From NCBI RefSeq assembly GCF_021172045.1, contig NZ_CP087164.1, forward strand, positions 3,472,001 through 3,536,000: a stretch of DNA of 64,000 bases, given 5' to 3'. The DNA comes from Capillimicrobium parvum. GTDB lineage: Bacteria > Actinomycetota > Thermoleophilia > Solirubrobacterales > Solirubrobacteraceae. Positions 8,167-16,659 of the stretch are shown piece after piece. Position 1 is the first letter of the stretch; each line of letters opens with the position of its first letter. The position numbers and the translations under genes are program-made. The notes under the pieces were generated by a model that made no database searches, was not told the DNA's origin, and worked only from the letters and a program-made list of their open reading frames with translations.

Positions 8167-10736
8167 TCGTAGGTGAGCGCGCGGATCACGTCGACGCGGG
8201 CGGCCCGGCGCGCGGGCAGCACCGCGGCCAGCACCCCGAGGGCCACCGCCACGGCGGCCACGATCAGCGTCGCGCCCACCGGGAACCGGAACGTGATCCC
8301 CGGGAGGACGTCGCCGAGCCCTGCGATCCATGCCACACCGATCACCAGACCCGACAGTACCCCGACGACGGCCCCGGCGAGCGTCAGCAGCAGGCTCTCG
8401 TCGACCAGGCTCGAGCGCACGAGCCACCGCGAGGAGCCCAGCGCGCGCAGCACGCCGATCTCGCGCGTGCGCTCGATCACCGACATCGCCAGCGTGTTGA
8501 CCACGCCCAGCAGGGAGACGAGCACGGCGATCACGAGGATGCCGTTGAACAGCGCGAACTGCTGCTTGACCTGGTCGTCGAGCTTCTGGCGCAGCTCGGT
8601 CGTCGAGAGCAGCTCGAGGTTCGGGTGGTCGCGCGCGATGATCGCGTCGACCTTCCGGCGCAGCGCCGGCGCCTGGCCCGGCGAGCGCGCCTTGATCGCC
8701 AGCTGGACGTCGTCAGTCGGCCCGTAGACGCGGTCCATCGTGGCCAGCGACATCTGCATCACCATCCCGCCGAACTCGGTCAGGGTCCGCAGCTCGCCGA
8801 CCACCGGGGCGCGGACGGTGGCGCCGGCACCGCTGTGCAGCGTGACGACGTCGCCGACGCGCAGTCCCGCCTCGTCCGCGTAGGCGGCGGCCACGATGAC
8901 CCCGCCGCGGCCGAGCCCCGCGAGCGCGTCGGCGCGCGGGGCGCCGCCGATCTCCGAGCGATCCACCTTGCCGTACTCGGCGGGATCGACGCCGACCGCC
9001 AGCCCGTTGGCCGCGGTGGTCCGCGTCCCGGGCAGGTGCACGAGCCGGGCGCGGACGGGCGTGACGACCCCCGCCTCCGGCAGCCGCGCGAGACGCTCGC
9101 GCAGCGACGGCGCGATCGGGTACTGCTCTCCGGTCGCCAGCCCGCCGCCGATCGCCTGGACCGTGAGGTCGCGGGCGAACCCGCGGTCGATCTGGTCGCG
9201 GACGGTGCCGAGGAAGCTCGACGTGAACACGCTGTTGACGACGAACACCGACAGGCCGATGGTCAGCGCGGCCGCGGTCGCGGCCGTGCGCGCCGGGTTG
9301 CCGGTCGCCGAGTCGATCGCCAGACGGCCGCCGGTGGGCGACAGCCGGCGCAGCGGGACGGCGAGCAGCCGCAGGATCGGCATGACCGTGTAGGGCGCCG
9401 TCATCGCGATGCCGGCGAACATGCCCATCGTCATGGCGATGCCCAGCAGCGCCGACAGCGTCCCGCCGGTGTTGCCGCCGCCCATCCAGAAGCGCCCGCC
9501 GAGGATGCAGCCGGGCAGGAAGAGCGCCACGCCGGCCAGCGCGCGCACGGGCGACGGCCGGCGCTGCACGTCACGTCCGCCGAGCACCGCGCGGATCGGC
9601 TCGACGCGCCCGGCGCGACGGGCCGGCCAGATCGCCGCGACGAGGGTCACGACCAGGCCGACGACGATCGCGGCGATGAGCGCGCCGGCCCCGACGGACA
9701 GCCCGCCGACGGGCAGGCCGAAGCCGCGCATGGCGGCGATGAGCGCCAGCGCCAGCCCGAGGCCGAGCAGCAGCCCGACCAGCGTGCCGGCCACGCCGAC
9801 GACGAGCGCCTCGACGAGCACCGTGCGCACGACGGTCCCGCGCGTGGCCCCCAGCGTGCGCAGCGTGCCGAGCTCGCGGATGCGGTGCAGCACGGTCATG
9901 TTGAAGCTGTTGAGGATCAGGAACCCGCCGACGAACAGCGCGACCCCCGAGAAGAAGTAGAGGACGACGTTGAGCGCGTCGAGCTGGCGGCCGACGTCGT
10001 CGCCGAGCTCCTGCGGCGACTTGACCTGCGCCCCCGCGCCCAGCGCCCGCTGCAGCGTGCGGCGCAGCGCGGCCACGTCGCCGCGGTCCCCGGCGCGGAC
10101 CGCGATCTGGTCCCAGCCGGCCGGCCGGTGCATGATGCGCCGCGCCTCCGCGATGGGGATCCCGGCGAGACCCTGGCCGCCGAACGATGCGCCGCCCGAC
10201 AGCGCGAAGATGCCGACGACGCGCAGCTGCGCGCGTCCGGTGGCCGTCGCGACGGAGAAGCGGTCGCCGAGGCCCAGGCCGCGGCTCGACGCCCAGTCCT
10301 TCTCCAGGATCACCTCGGGCCCGGCGCGCTGGTAGCGCCCCTGCACGATGTGGAAGTCGTAGGGCGACGCGCTCGGGTCGAAGCCGGCCACCCACATCTG
10401 CCCGCTGCGCGAGCGGATCGCCCGGCCGTGCGCGTCGACCCGGACGAACACGCCGCCGACCATGGCCCCGGCCTTCTCGACGCCGTGCGTGCCCTGGATC
10501 GTCGCGAGCGCGGACTGCGGCAACTGGCCGCCCGCCTGCGCGGTGATGATGAGGTCGCTGCTGCCCCACGCCGAGTCGATCAGCGTGTCGAAGGTGTGAC
10601 GGATCGTGCCGACGAGCAGCAGGACCCCGAACACCATGCCGACGCCGAGCACCACGCCGAGCCCGGTCAGCGCCGAGCGCAGCTTGCGGGTTCGCATCTG
10701 GCGCAGCGCCAGGCGGTCGAGCGACCGCAGCGCCAT
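8163..10736 (-). CDS. ABC transporter permease, FtsX/MacB-like, duplicated
   Basis: This 857-residue permease begins MALRSLDRLALRQMRTRKLR, with one membrane helix near residue 25 and a large extracytoplasmic domain. It then has three helices (about 270-370), a second helix cluster near 400-450, a second external domain and a final set of three helices ending LPARRAARVDVIRALTYE. This doubled FtsX layout is typical of lipid/antibiotic efflux or lipoprotein-handling ABC permeases. The ATG at 10736 lies 11 bases downstream of the ATPase gene stop. The protein should pair with that ATPase. The exported substrate cannot be deduced. Confidence 0.87.
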   Translation of the reverse strand: MALRSLDRLALRQMRTRKLRSALTGLGVVLGVGMVFGVLLLVGTIRHTFDTLIDSAWGSSDLIITAQAGGQLPQSALATIQGTHGVEKAGAMVGGVFVRVDAHGRAIRSRSGQMWVAGFDPSASPYDFHIVQGRYQRAGPEVILEKDWASSRGLGLGDRFSVATATGRAQLRVVGIFALSGGASFGGQGLAGIPIAEARRIMHRPAGWDQIAVRAGDRGDVAALRRTLQRALGAGAQVKSPQELGDDVGRQLDALNVVLYFFSGVALFVGGFLILNSFNMTVLHRIRELGTLRTLGATRGTVVRTVLVEALVVGVAGTLVGLLLGLGLALALIAAMRGFGLPVGGLSVGAGALIAAIVVGLVVTLVAAIWPARRAGRVEPIRAVLGGRDVQRRPSPVRALAGVALFLPGCILGGRFWMGGGNTGGTLSALLGIAMTMGMFAGIAMTAPYTVMPILRLLAVPLRRLSPTGGRLAIDSATGNPARTAATAAALTIGLSVFVVNSVFTSSFLGTVRDQIDRGFARDLTVQAIGGGLATGEQYPIAPSLRERLARLPEAGVVTPVRARLVHLPGTRTTAANGLAVGVDPAEYGKVDRSEIGGAPRADALAGLGRGGVIVAAAYADEAGLRVGDVVTLHSGAGATVRAPVVGELRTLTEFGGMVMQMSLATMDRVYGPTDDVQLAIKARSPGQAPALRRKVDAIIARDHPNLELLSTTELRQKLDDQVKQQFALFNGILVIAVLVSLLGVVNTLAMSVIERTREIGVLRALGSSRWLVRSSLVDESLLLTLAGAVVGVLSGLVIGVAWIAGLGDVLPGITFRFPVGATLIVAAVAVALGVLAAVLPARRAARVDVIRALTYE

Positions 10737-10747
10737 GACCGGACCCC

Positions 10748-11542
10748 TCAGGCCCCCGCGGCGGTGCCGCCGGCGATCGCCACGGCCGCGTCCTCGCCGT
10801 CGGGCAGCAGCGTCCGGTAGAAGTCGATGACCGACTCGGTCGACCCGCCGGCCACCTCGCCGGCGACGCGGCCGTCGCGCAGGAAGATCACGCGATCGGC
10901 GATCGCCGCCGCGCTCGGATCATGGGTCACCATCGCGACGGTGTGGCCCTCGTCGCGGCTGAGCTCGCGGACGAGGGCGAGGACGTGGGCCCCGGCGCGC
11001 GAGTCGAGGTTGCCCGTCGGCTCGTCGGCGAGCAGCAGCTCGGGCGACAGGAGCAGGGCGCGGGCGATCGACACGCGCTGCTGCTCGCCGCCCGACAGCT
11101 CGCTCGGACGGTGCTCCGCGCGATCCTGCAGGCCGACTCGGCGCAGCAGGTCCCCGGCGCGGGCGCGGCGCTCGCGGGTGAGGTCGCGGGCGATCAGCGC
11201 GGGCAGGAGCACGTTCTCGAGCGCGCTGAGCGACGGCAGCAGGTTGAAGAACTGAAAGACGAAGCCGATGTGCTCGCGGCGCAGGCGCGTCAGCTCGCGG
11301 TCGTCGAGCCCGCCGAGCTCGCGGCCGGCGATCCGGACGCTGCCGGCCGTCGGGCTCTCCAGCGCACCGACGATGTGCAGCAGCGTGCTCTTGCCGGAGC
11401 CGGACGGACCCATGATCGCGGCGAACTCGCCGGCGGCGAGCGTCGCGTCGACGCCGCCCAGCGCGTGGGTGGCGGCGGCGCCGGTCCCGTAGACCTTCTC
11501 GAGCGCACGGACCTCGACGGCGGGCGGCGGCGACATGGACAT
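10748..11542 (-). CDS. ABC transporter ATP-binding protein (MacB/LolD type)
   Basis: This 264-residue ATPase has Walker A GPSGSGKST, the Q-loop region GFVFQFFNLLPSLSALENV, signature LSGGEQQRVSIARAL, Walker B LLLADEPTGNLD and H-loop MVTHDP. The FQFFNLLP and GNLDS segments mark the MacB/LolD/FtsE branch that partners FtsX-type permeases, which fits the gene just downstream. A C-terminal extension of roughly 35 residues follows the core. Start: ATG at 11542, with another in-frame ATG six bases in. It is the first gene of the operon ATPase-permease-flippase-USP. Confidence 0.92.
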   Translation of the reverse strand: MSMSPPPAVEVRALEKVYGTGAAATHALGGVDATLAAGEFAAIMGPSGSGKSTLLHIVGALESPTAGSVRIAGRELGGLDDRELTRLRREHIGFVFQFFNLLPSLSALENVLLPALIARDLTRERRARAGDLLRRVGLQDRAEHRPSELSGGEQQRVSIARALLLSPELLLADEPTGNLDSRAGAHVLALVRELSRDEGHTVAMVTHDPSAAAIADRVIFLRDGRVAGEVAGGSTESVIDFYRTLLPDGEDAAVAIAGGTAAGA

Positions 11543-11675
11543 GGCACGAGCATCGCCGCGCCGGCCTTCGAGATCGTCCCGACTTTGCCGTGGTGATCCG
11601 CGGCAAACCACGGAGCGCGGCGGTGGGCGACCGCTGAGGCGCAGGCCGGCGCCAGCCGGCACCGTCCGCGCAGCC

Positions 11676-11793
11676 GGTCGCCGAGACGCCCGCCTGGCGC
11701 GTCAGCCCTGCCCCGGCCAACGGTCGAGCGCCGCGGTCGCCGGGACGCCCGCCTGGCGCGTCAGCCCTGCCCCGGCCAACGGTCGAGCGCCGC
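11676..11793. repeat. 59-bp tandem duplication over the 3' end of the kinase-fusion gene
   Basis: Two adjacent 59-bp copies (11676-11734 and 11735-11793) differ at one base (GAG versus GGG in the eighth to tenth bases). The second copy contains the last codons and the stop (11761-11763) of the minus-strand kinase gene. The first copy is therefore a spare, untranslated 3' end lying downstream of the stop. Confidence 0.95.
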
Positions 11794-13311
11794 GGCGAGC
11801 TCGCCCAGCGCGCCCGCGCCGGGAGCGTCGGTGCGCACGTGGACGACAAGGTCGAGCTCGGGGTCGCCGTCGAGCGGCTCGAAGCCGGCGGCCAGCCGCG
11901 CGGCGACCTCCGGGTCGGCGTCCGACACGCGCCCCGGGTCCTCCAGGCGCCGGCGCGCTCGCTCGCGCACCACGTCGGGCCGCGCGGCGCAGACCGCGGC
12001 GACGACCGGCGCGGCACCGCCCAGCTCCCGCAGCAGCAGCCGGCGCACCGCGCGCGACCGGCTCGTCGCGTCGACGATCGCCCCACCGTGCTGCGCGGCG
12101 ATGCGCGCTGCGCGGCGACCGGCCTCCGCGTAGACCTCCGCGGTCGCCTGCTCGGTGTAGGCCTCGGGTCCGAGGCGGTCCGTCGGCGCGGCGCCGTGCA
12201 GCGCCTTGCGCAGCGGGTCGGTGGCGACGACCGGCAGACCCGTGCGTTCGGCCAGCTGGGCGGCGAGCGTCGACTTGCCGCTGGCCGGCGGCCCGGCGAC
12301 GAGCAGCACCACGGGAGCGCGCACGCGCCAGGCCAGCCGGTCGGCGAGCGCCAGCAGGCGCGAGAGCTCCTCCTCACGCTCGCGCAGGAGCGCGATCTTC
12401 GCGCGCACCATCGCACGCTGCCAGCCGAGGAGGGCTCGCAGCCGCGGCGTCCCGGGATCGCCCTGCGCACGCTCGTACGTGGCGACGAGGCGATCGGCCG
12501 CCCAGCGGGCGTCGTGCAGCTCGAGGTCCATGAGCAGGAAGGCGAGGTCGGCGGCCACGTCGGTGCAGCGCAGCTCGCGATCGAACTCGAGGCGGTCGAC
12601 GAGGAGCGGGCCGTCGGCGTCGAGGACGACGTGCTCCGCGCGCAGGTCGCCGTGGCCGTCGCGGCGCAGGCCGGCCTCGGCGCGCCGGTCGAGCTCCGGG
12701 CCGAGGGAGCGCAGCGCCCCGTCCGCGAAGGCGCGCAGCGCGCCGGCGTCGACGTCCGCCCGCTCGCCCGCCAGGTCCGCGATCTCGGCCACGTCCGCCT
12801 GGACGCGGCGGGCGAACGGCGCGGCGCCGCCGCCCGGGCACGCCGCGGCGCCGGCATGGAACGCGGCGATGCGCACGCCCACGACATCGACCTGATCGAC
12901 GGTGAGCGTCCCCGTGTCGCACAGCGCGGCCATCGTGCGGTCCTCGTCGAAGCGCCGCATCTCGACGGCGTACTCCACGGCGCCCGGAACGGGCACGGCG
13001 GCGCGGGGGCCGAGCGCGTGGCCCGCGGACGCCTCGACGCGGGGGCCGAGCACGAGGCCCGCGGGCGCCTCGACCAAGGCACGGACGCCGAGATAGATCC
13101 CCGGGGCCAGCGGCGCGTTGAGCTCCACCTCGGCCAGGCCGGCGGCCAGGCGCCGCTCGGGCGTCGAGTAGTCGAGGTACGGCAGCCGCACCGGCTTGCG
13201 CACCTTGAGCGCGCGGTCGCCCGTGAGCAGCACCCACGCGCCGTGCGTCTCGCGCATGTCGACCGGCCCGGGCAGCGTCGCGGCGAGGCGCTGCGCGGAG
13301 CCATCCGTCAC
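11761..13311 (-). CDS. Aminoglycoside-phosphotransferase-like domain fused to a P-loop kinase
   Basis: This 516-residue protein has two kinase-like halves. Residues about 20-310 resemble aminoglycoside/choline kinases: LKVRKPVRLPYLDYST in the N-lobe, the loop GHGDLRAEHVVLD at 219-231 and LLVDRLEFD at 236-244. Residues about 333-516 form an AAA_33/gluconate-kinase-like P-loop domain with Walker A GPPASGKST at 340-348. Fused proteins of this type are widespread in bacteria and of unknown substrate. The GTG start at 13311 overlaps the stop of the oxidoreductase upstream (GTGA), so the two are co-translated. The 3' end carries a 59-bp duplication and an internal 36-bp repeat adds 12 residues (about 80-103). 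Confidence 0.8.
   Translation of the reverse strand: MTDGSAQRLAATLPGPVDMRETHGAWVLLTGDRALKVRKPVRLPYLDYSTPERRLAAGLAEVELNAPLAPGIYLGVRALVEAPAGLVLGPRVEASAGHALGPRAAVPVPGAVEYAVEMRRFDEDRTMAALCDTGTLTVDQVDVVGVRIAAFHAGAAACPGGGAAPFARRVQADVAEIADLAGERADVDAGALRAFADGALRSLGPELDRRAEAGLRRDGHGDLRAEHVVLDADGPLLVDRLEFDRELRCTDVAADLAFLLMDLELHDARWAADRLVATYERAQGDPGTPRLRALLGWQRAMVRAKIALLREREEELSRLLALADRLAWRVRAPVVLLVAGPPASGKSTLAAQLAERTGLPVVATDPLRKALHGAAPTDRLGPEAYTEQATAEVYAEAGRRAARIAAQHGGAIVDATSRSRAVRRLLLRELGGAAPVVAAVCAARPDVVRERARRRLEDPGRVSDADPEVAARLAAGFEPLDGDPELDLVVHVRTDAPGAGALGELAAALDRWPGQG
13003..13074. repeat. 36-bp in-frame tandem repeat inside the kinase-fusion gene
   Basis: Copies at 13003-13038 and 13039-13074 differ at a few bases and encode VEASAGHALGPR and VEAPAGLVLGPR. 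The repeat unit is exactly 12 codons, so it lengthens a surface loop without shifting the frame. Confidence 0.85.
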
Positions 13312-14678
13312 CGCGCGGCCAGCCAGCGTTCGCGCTTGCGCTCGTACGCCGGCGGCAGGACGCCATCGAGCGCCTGCGCGGCCTCCAGCGCGCGGACCGC
13401 GGCGCCGAAGTCCCCCCAACGCGCCTCGCTGTCGGCCAGCAGCAGCGCGAGATCGCGCGCCTGCTCGTGGCTGTGACCGAGCGCCGCGGCGGCCGGCTCC
13501 GCACGGTCGACGAGCGTCGGGGCGCCGGTCAGGGACGGGCGCGCGGTGGCGAGGTACGGGCCGAGGTACCGGGCGGCGACCTTCGACGGCGGCCACCACA
13601 GCGCCTGGCCCGAGGCGACCGACGCCCCTCCGATGCGCTCGGCCGTCCCGCTCGCGCCCGGCGTCCCGACCTCGGCGCGCAGGTACAGCGGGGCGCCGCC
13701 GATGAGCAGCATCCCGCGGATGACGCTGCTGAACGGCTGCGGGTCGATCGGTGCGCCCGCGGAGGCGGCGATGGCCTCGGCGACGGCGTCGGCCTGCTGG
13801 GCGGCCAGGCCGCCCTGCTTGAGCGGGAACGCGATGGCGTCGCCGGCGGCGTAGACGTCGTCGACGCCCGCGACCCGCCCGTGGCGGTCAACCGGGATGA
13901 ACCCGCCGCGGTCGGTGGGCAGACCGCTCATCGGCTTGCCGTGCGGGACGGGCAGCGCGACGACGCGGTCGGCGTCGACGTCGGCGCCGTCGGCGAGGAC
14001 GAGGCGCCCGGACTCGACGGCGACCGGCCGCGCGCCGGTGTGCACGCGCACGCCGCGGTCGGCCATCAGCGGCGCGAGGGCCTCGGCGGCGCGGGGGCCG
14101 AACAGGGCCAGCGGCGCCTGCTCCGGCGTGACGATCGTGATCGGAGCGTCCGTGACGCCGTGACCGCGCAGGTCGGCGCCCATCATCAGAGCCAGCTCGT
14201 AGAGGGGCACGGGCCACACGGACTCGGAGGCCAGCGCGAACGCGACCGAGCGCGCCGCGCCGGAGCGCAGCTCGTCGCGCACGCCCCGGAGGGCGTCGAC
14301 GTCATGGGCGCCGTGGAAGGTGAGCGCGCCGTGGACCGCCGCGACCGCCCCCGCCCCGGTGGCGACGACGAGCCGGTCGTAGGCCAGCTCCCCGCCGCCG
14401 CTCAGCACGGCGACGTTCTCGTGCGGCCGGACCGCGGCGAGGCGCTCGTGGACGAGCTCGACGCCCAGGTCGGCGGCGATCGCATCGAGATGCCGCGTGG
14501 GCGCGATCGCCCGGTCGAACGGCTCCGCGACGGTGATCGGCCGCTCGATGGTCTGGCTCGCCATCGTCACGAGCGTCATGCGGACCCGCCTGCCGGCGAG
14601 ATCGCGCAGGGCGAGCACCGTCTCCAGGCCGGCGACGCCGCCGCCGGCGATCACGACGTGGACGCTCGGGTGGGGCAT
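13308..14678 (-). CDS. NAD(P)/FAD-dependent oxidoreductase, SQR/NDH-2-like (paralogue 2 of 3)
   Basis: This 456-residue flavoprotein is clearly homologous to those at 5411-6595 and 14688-15986. It has N-terminal VVIAGGGVAGLETVLAL, VDDVYAAGDAIAFPLKQGG and tail motif LWWPPSKVAARYLGPYL. It differs by a C-terminal extension of about 75 residues that is Ala-rich and helical and ends YERKRERW; it may be a small docking or TPR-like segment. No cysteine is present, so a sulfide:quinone reductase mechanism is improbable. Its stop overlaps the kinase-fusion start (GTGA) and its ATG at 14678 lies 9 bases after the stop of paralogue 3. Confidence 0.82.
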   Translation of the reverse strand: MPHPSVHVVIAGGGVAGLETVLALRDLAGRRVRMTLVTMASQTIERPITVAEPFDRAIAPTRHLDAIAADLGVELVHERLAAVRPHENVAVLSGGGELAYDRLVVATGAGAVAAVHGALTFHGAHDVDALRGVRDELRSGAARSVAFALASESVWPVPLYELALMMGADLRGHGVTDAPITIVTPEQAPLALFGPRAAEALAPLMADRGVRVHTGARPVAVESGRLVLADGADVDADRVVALPVPHGKPMSGLPTDRGGFIPVDRHGRVAGVDDVYAAGDAIAFPLKQGGLAAQQADAVAEAIAASAGAPIDPQPFSSVIRGMLLIGGAPLYLRAEVGTPGASGTAERIGGASVASGQALWWPPSKVAARYLGPYLATARPSLTGAPTLVDRAEPAAAALGHSHEQARDLALLLADSEARWGDFGAAVRALEAAQALDGVLPPAYERKRERWLAAR

Positions 14679-14687
14679 GCTCCGATC

Positions 14688-15986
14688 CTAGGCCCGCTTC
14701 GGCGCGCCGACGGCGTGCGCGGCGCGGCCCTCGTCCGGCGCGATGGTGAGGGGGCGGAGGTGGCGTTCGGTGGGCAGCTCGGCCTCGACCTCGATGGAGT
14801 GGCGGCCGGGCCGGGGCGACCCGGCGAGGGCGGCATGCCGGGCGAGCCACGGCGCCAGGTAGTGGCCGACGACCTTCGCCGGGGGCCACCACAGCGTCTC
14901 GTCGGACACCTGCGCCGGGCCGCCGCCCCCGGCGACCGGGTTGCGCATGAAGCGCGGCTCGGATCCGGTCAGCAGCAGGCCGCGCATGACGGGACGGAAC
15001 GGCACGGGCTCGACCGGGGCCCCGGCGCCGGCGGCGATGTGGCGGGCCGCGGCGTCGGCCTGCTGGGCGGCGAGGCCGCCCTGCTTGACGGGGAAGTTCG
15101 CTCCGTCGCCCACCGCGTACACGCCCGCGCAGCCGATCACGCGCCCGTGTTCGTCGGTCGGGACGAAGCCGTGGTCGTCGGCGGGGACGCCCGGCATCGC
15201 GCGCCCATCGACGGTGGGCAGCGCGACGACGCGGGCGACGTGCAAGCGCCGCTCGCCGGGCATCAGCGTGATGCGCCCGCCGGGTTCGATGGAGGCGTAC
15301 GAGTCGGTGTGCACCGTGATGCCCGCCTGCTCGAGGAGCTCGGTCACCGCCGCGCTCGCCGGCGGCCCGAAGATCGCGAGCGGCGCCGGCTCGGGCGTGA
15401 CGACGTGCATCGGCAGCTCCATCCCGGCCTCATAGGCGTGGCGCGCGATGAGCAGCGCGAGCTCGTAGACGGGCAGCGACCACGAGCCGCTCGGGGGCAC
15501 CACGAGCGCCAGCGACGGGCAGTAGCCCTGCTCGATGTCGCGCAGCAGCCCGCCGATGAGGACGGGGTCGTCGTCGGTGAAGGTCAGGGCGTTCGCGTAC
15601 GCGGGACGACCGACCGCGCCGGTGGCGAGGACGAGGACGTCGTAGTCGAGCTCGGTGCCGTCCGAGCAGTGCACACGGCGCGCGGCGGCGTCGACGGCCT
15701 CGACGCCCGTACGGCGGCGCTCGGCACCGAACTCGGCGCACGCCTCGTCGAGCGACACGTGCGTGACGTGTCCGGCGGAGAACGGGACGGCGACGGACAT
15801 CGCACGCAGGACGAAGTCCTCGCGGGGCGCGACGAGCGTGAGGCGGAACTGCGCCTCACCCAGGTCGTGCAGCGCCATGAGGGTCTCCAGCGCGGCGACG
15901 CCCCCGCCGGCGATCACGATGCGAAGCGGGGCGATGCGTGCAGCGGTCATGAGATTCATGGTGGCGACTGCCGCGCCGGGCGCCAT
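14688..15986 (-). CDS. NAD(P)/FAD-dependent oxidoreductase, SQR/NDH-2-like (paralogue 3 of 3)
   Basis: This protein of about 432 residues has the core of the other two paralogues: IVIAGGGVAALETLMAL, GVYAVGDGANFPVKQGG and LWWPPAKVVGHYLAPWL. It keeps several Cys (EACAEFG, VHCSDG, GYCPS, IGCAG), but none sits in the CxxxxC-type arrangement expected of a sulfide oxidase. The ATG at 15986 is chosen because GGAGGG lies 10 bases upstream. Starts at 15959 or 15950 would also leave the FAD motif intact. It is the first gene of a three-gene operon: paralogue 3, paralogue 2, kinase fusion. Confidence 0.8.
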   Translation of the reverse strand: MAPGAAVATMNLMTAARIAPLRIVIAGGGVAALETLMALHDLGEAQFRLTLVAPREDFVLRAMSVAVPFSAGHVTHVSLDEACAEFGAERRRTGVEAVDAAARRVHCSDGTELDYDVLVLATGAVGRPAYANALTFTDDDPVLIGGLLRDIEQGYCPSLALVVPPSGSWSLPVYELALLIARHAYEAGMELPMHVVTPEPAPLAIFGPPASAAVTELLEQAGITVHTDSYASIEPGGRITLMPGERRLHVARVVALPTVDGRAMPGVPADDHGFVPTDEHGRVIGCAGVYAVGDGANFPVKQGGLAAQQADAAARHIAAGAGAPVEPVPFRPVMRGLLLTGSEPRFMRNPVAGGGGPAQVSDETLWWPPAKVVGHYLAPWLARHAALAGSPRPGRHSIEVEAELPTERHLRPLTIAPDEGRAAHAVGAPKRA

Positions 15987-16044
15987 CGGGACAAGGCCCT
16001 CCGGCCGATCCGTAGTCCGCCGCACGGCGGGGAGGGGACGTCCG

Positions 16045-16659
16045 TCAGGTCTGCTTGAGCACCGCGTACCAGACGCGCTCGGCCACCACGATGACCTCGT
16101 CGCCCGTCCGCGCGAAACGCCGGTACAGCTCGCGGCGCGCGGTCACCACGTGGAGGTCCTCGAGCTCGATGAGCGCGGACATCGCCGCCCGGTAGGTGTG
16201 CTCCAGGTTCCGCGCTGACTTCACCGCCGCGTCGGCGGCGGTCGTCGCCGCGTCGGCCTCCTCGGGCCGCAGGCGCGCGAACGCCGCCTCCAGCTGCCGC
16301 GCGCCGTCGGCGAGCTGCCGGGCCATGGCGGCCATGGCGTCGTCCGGCGACGAGCCCATGAGCTCCGCCTCGCGCACCGTGTTCTTCGCGCTGTTGAGCA
16401 CCTCGTCGAGGCCGCGCGACAGCTCGAAGATGTCCTCGGGCTCCAGGGGCGTCAGGAAGGCCGTGGTCAGCGCGCGCCGCAGCTCGCGCTTGTGGTCGTC
16501 GGCCCGGTGCTCGCACGCCCGCAGGCGCGCCGCCGCCTCCTCGTCGCCGGCCGCCCACGCGACGAGCTCGGCCAGCCCCTCGACGGTGATGGCGGCCTGT
16601 TCGCGCAGCATGCCGACGACGTCGGGGCTCTCGGGCAGGAACCAGCGGTGTGGCGTCAC
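16045..16659 (-). CDS. DUF47 / PhoU-like phosphate transport regulator
   Basis: This 204-residue all-helical protein begins VTPHRWFLPESPDVVGMLREQ and contains ACEHRADDHKRELRRAL and LTPLEPEDIFELSRGLDEVL. These are diagnostic DUF47 segments, with Glu/Asp clusters that bind metals in PhoU-like folds. The GTG start at 16659 overlaps the stop of the Pit transporter gene (GTGA). DUF47 proteins are the usual partners of low-affinity Pit phosphate permeases and probably modulate the transporter from the cytosol. Confidence 0.9.
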   Translation of the reverse strand: MTPHRWFLPESPDVVGMLREQAAITVEGLAELVAWAAGDEEAAARLRACEHRADDHKRELRRALTTAFLTPLEPEDIFELSRGLDEVLNSAKNTVREAELMGSSPDDAMAAMARQLADGARQLEAAFARLRPEEADAATTAADAAVKSARNLEHTYRAAMSALIELEDLHVVTARRELYRRFARTGDEVIVVAERVWYAVLKQT

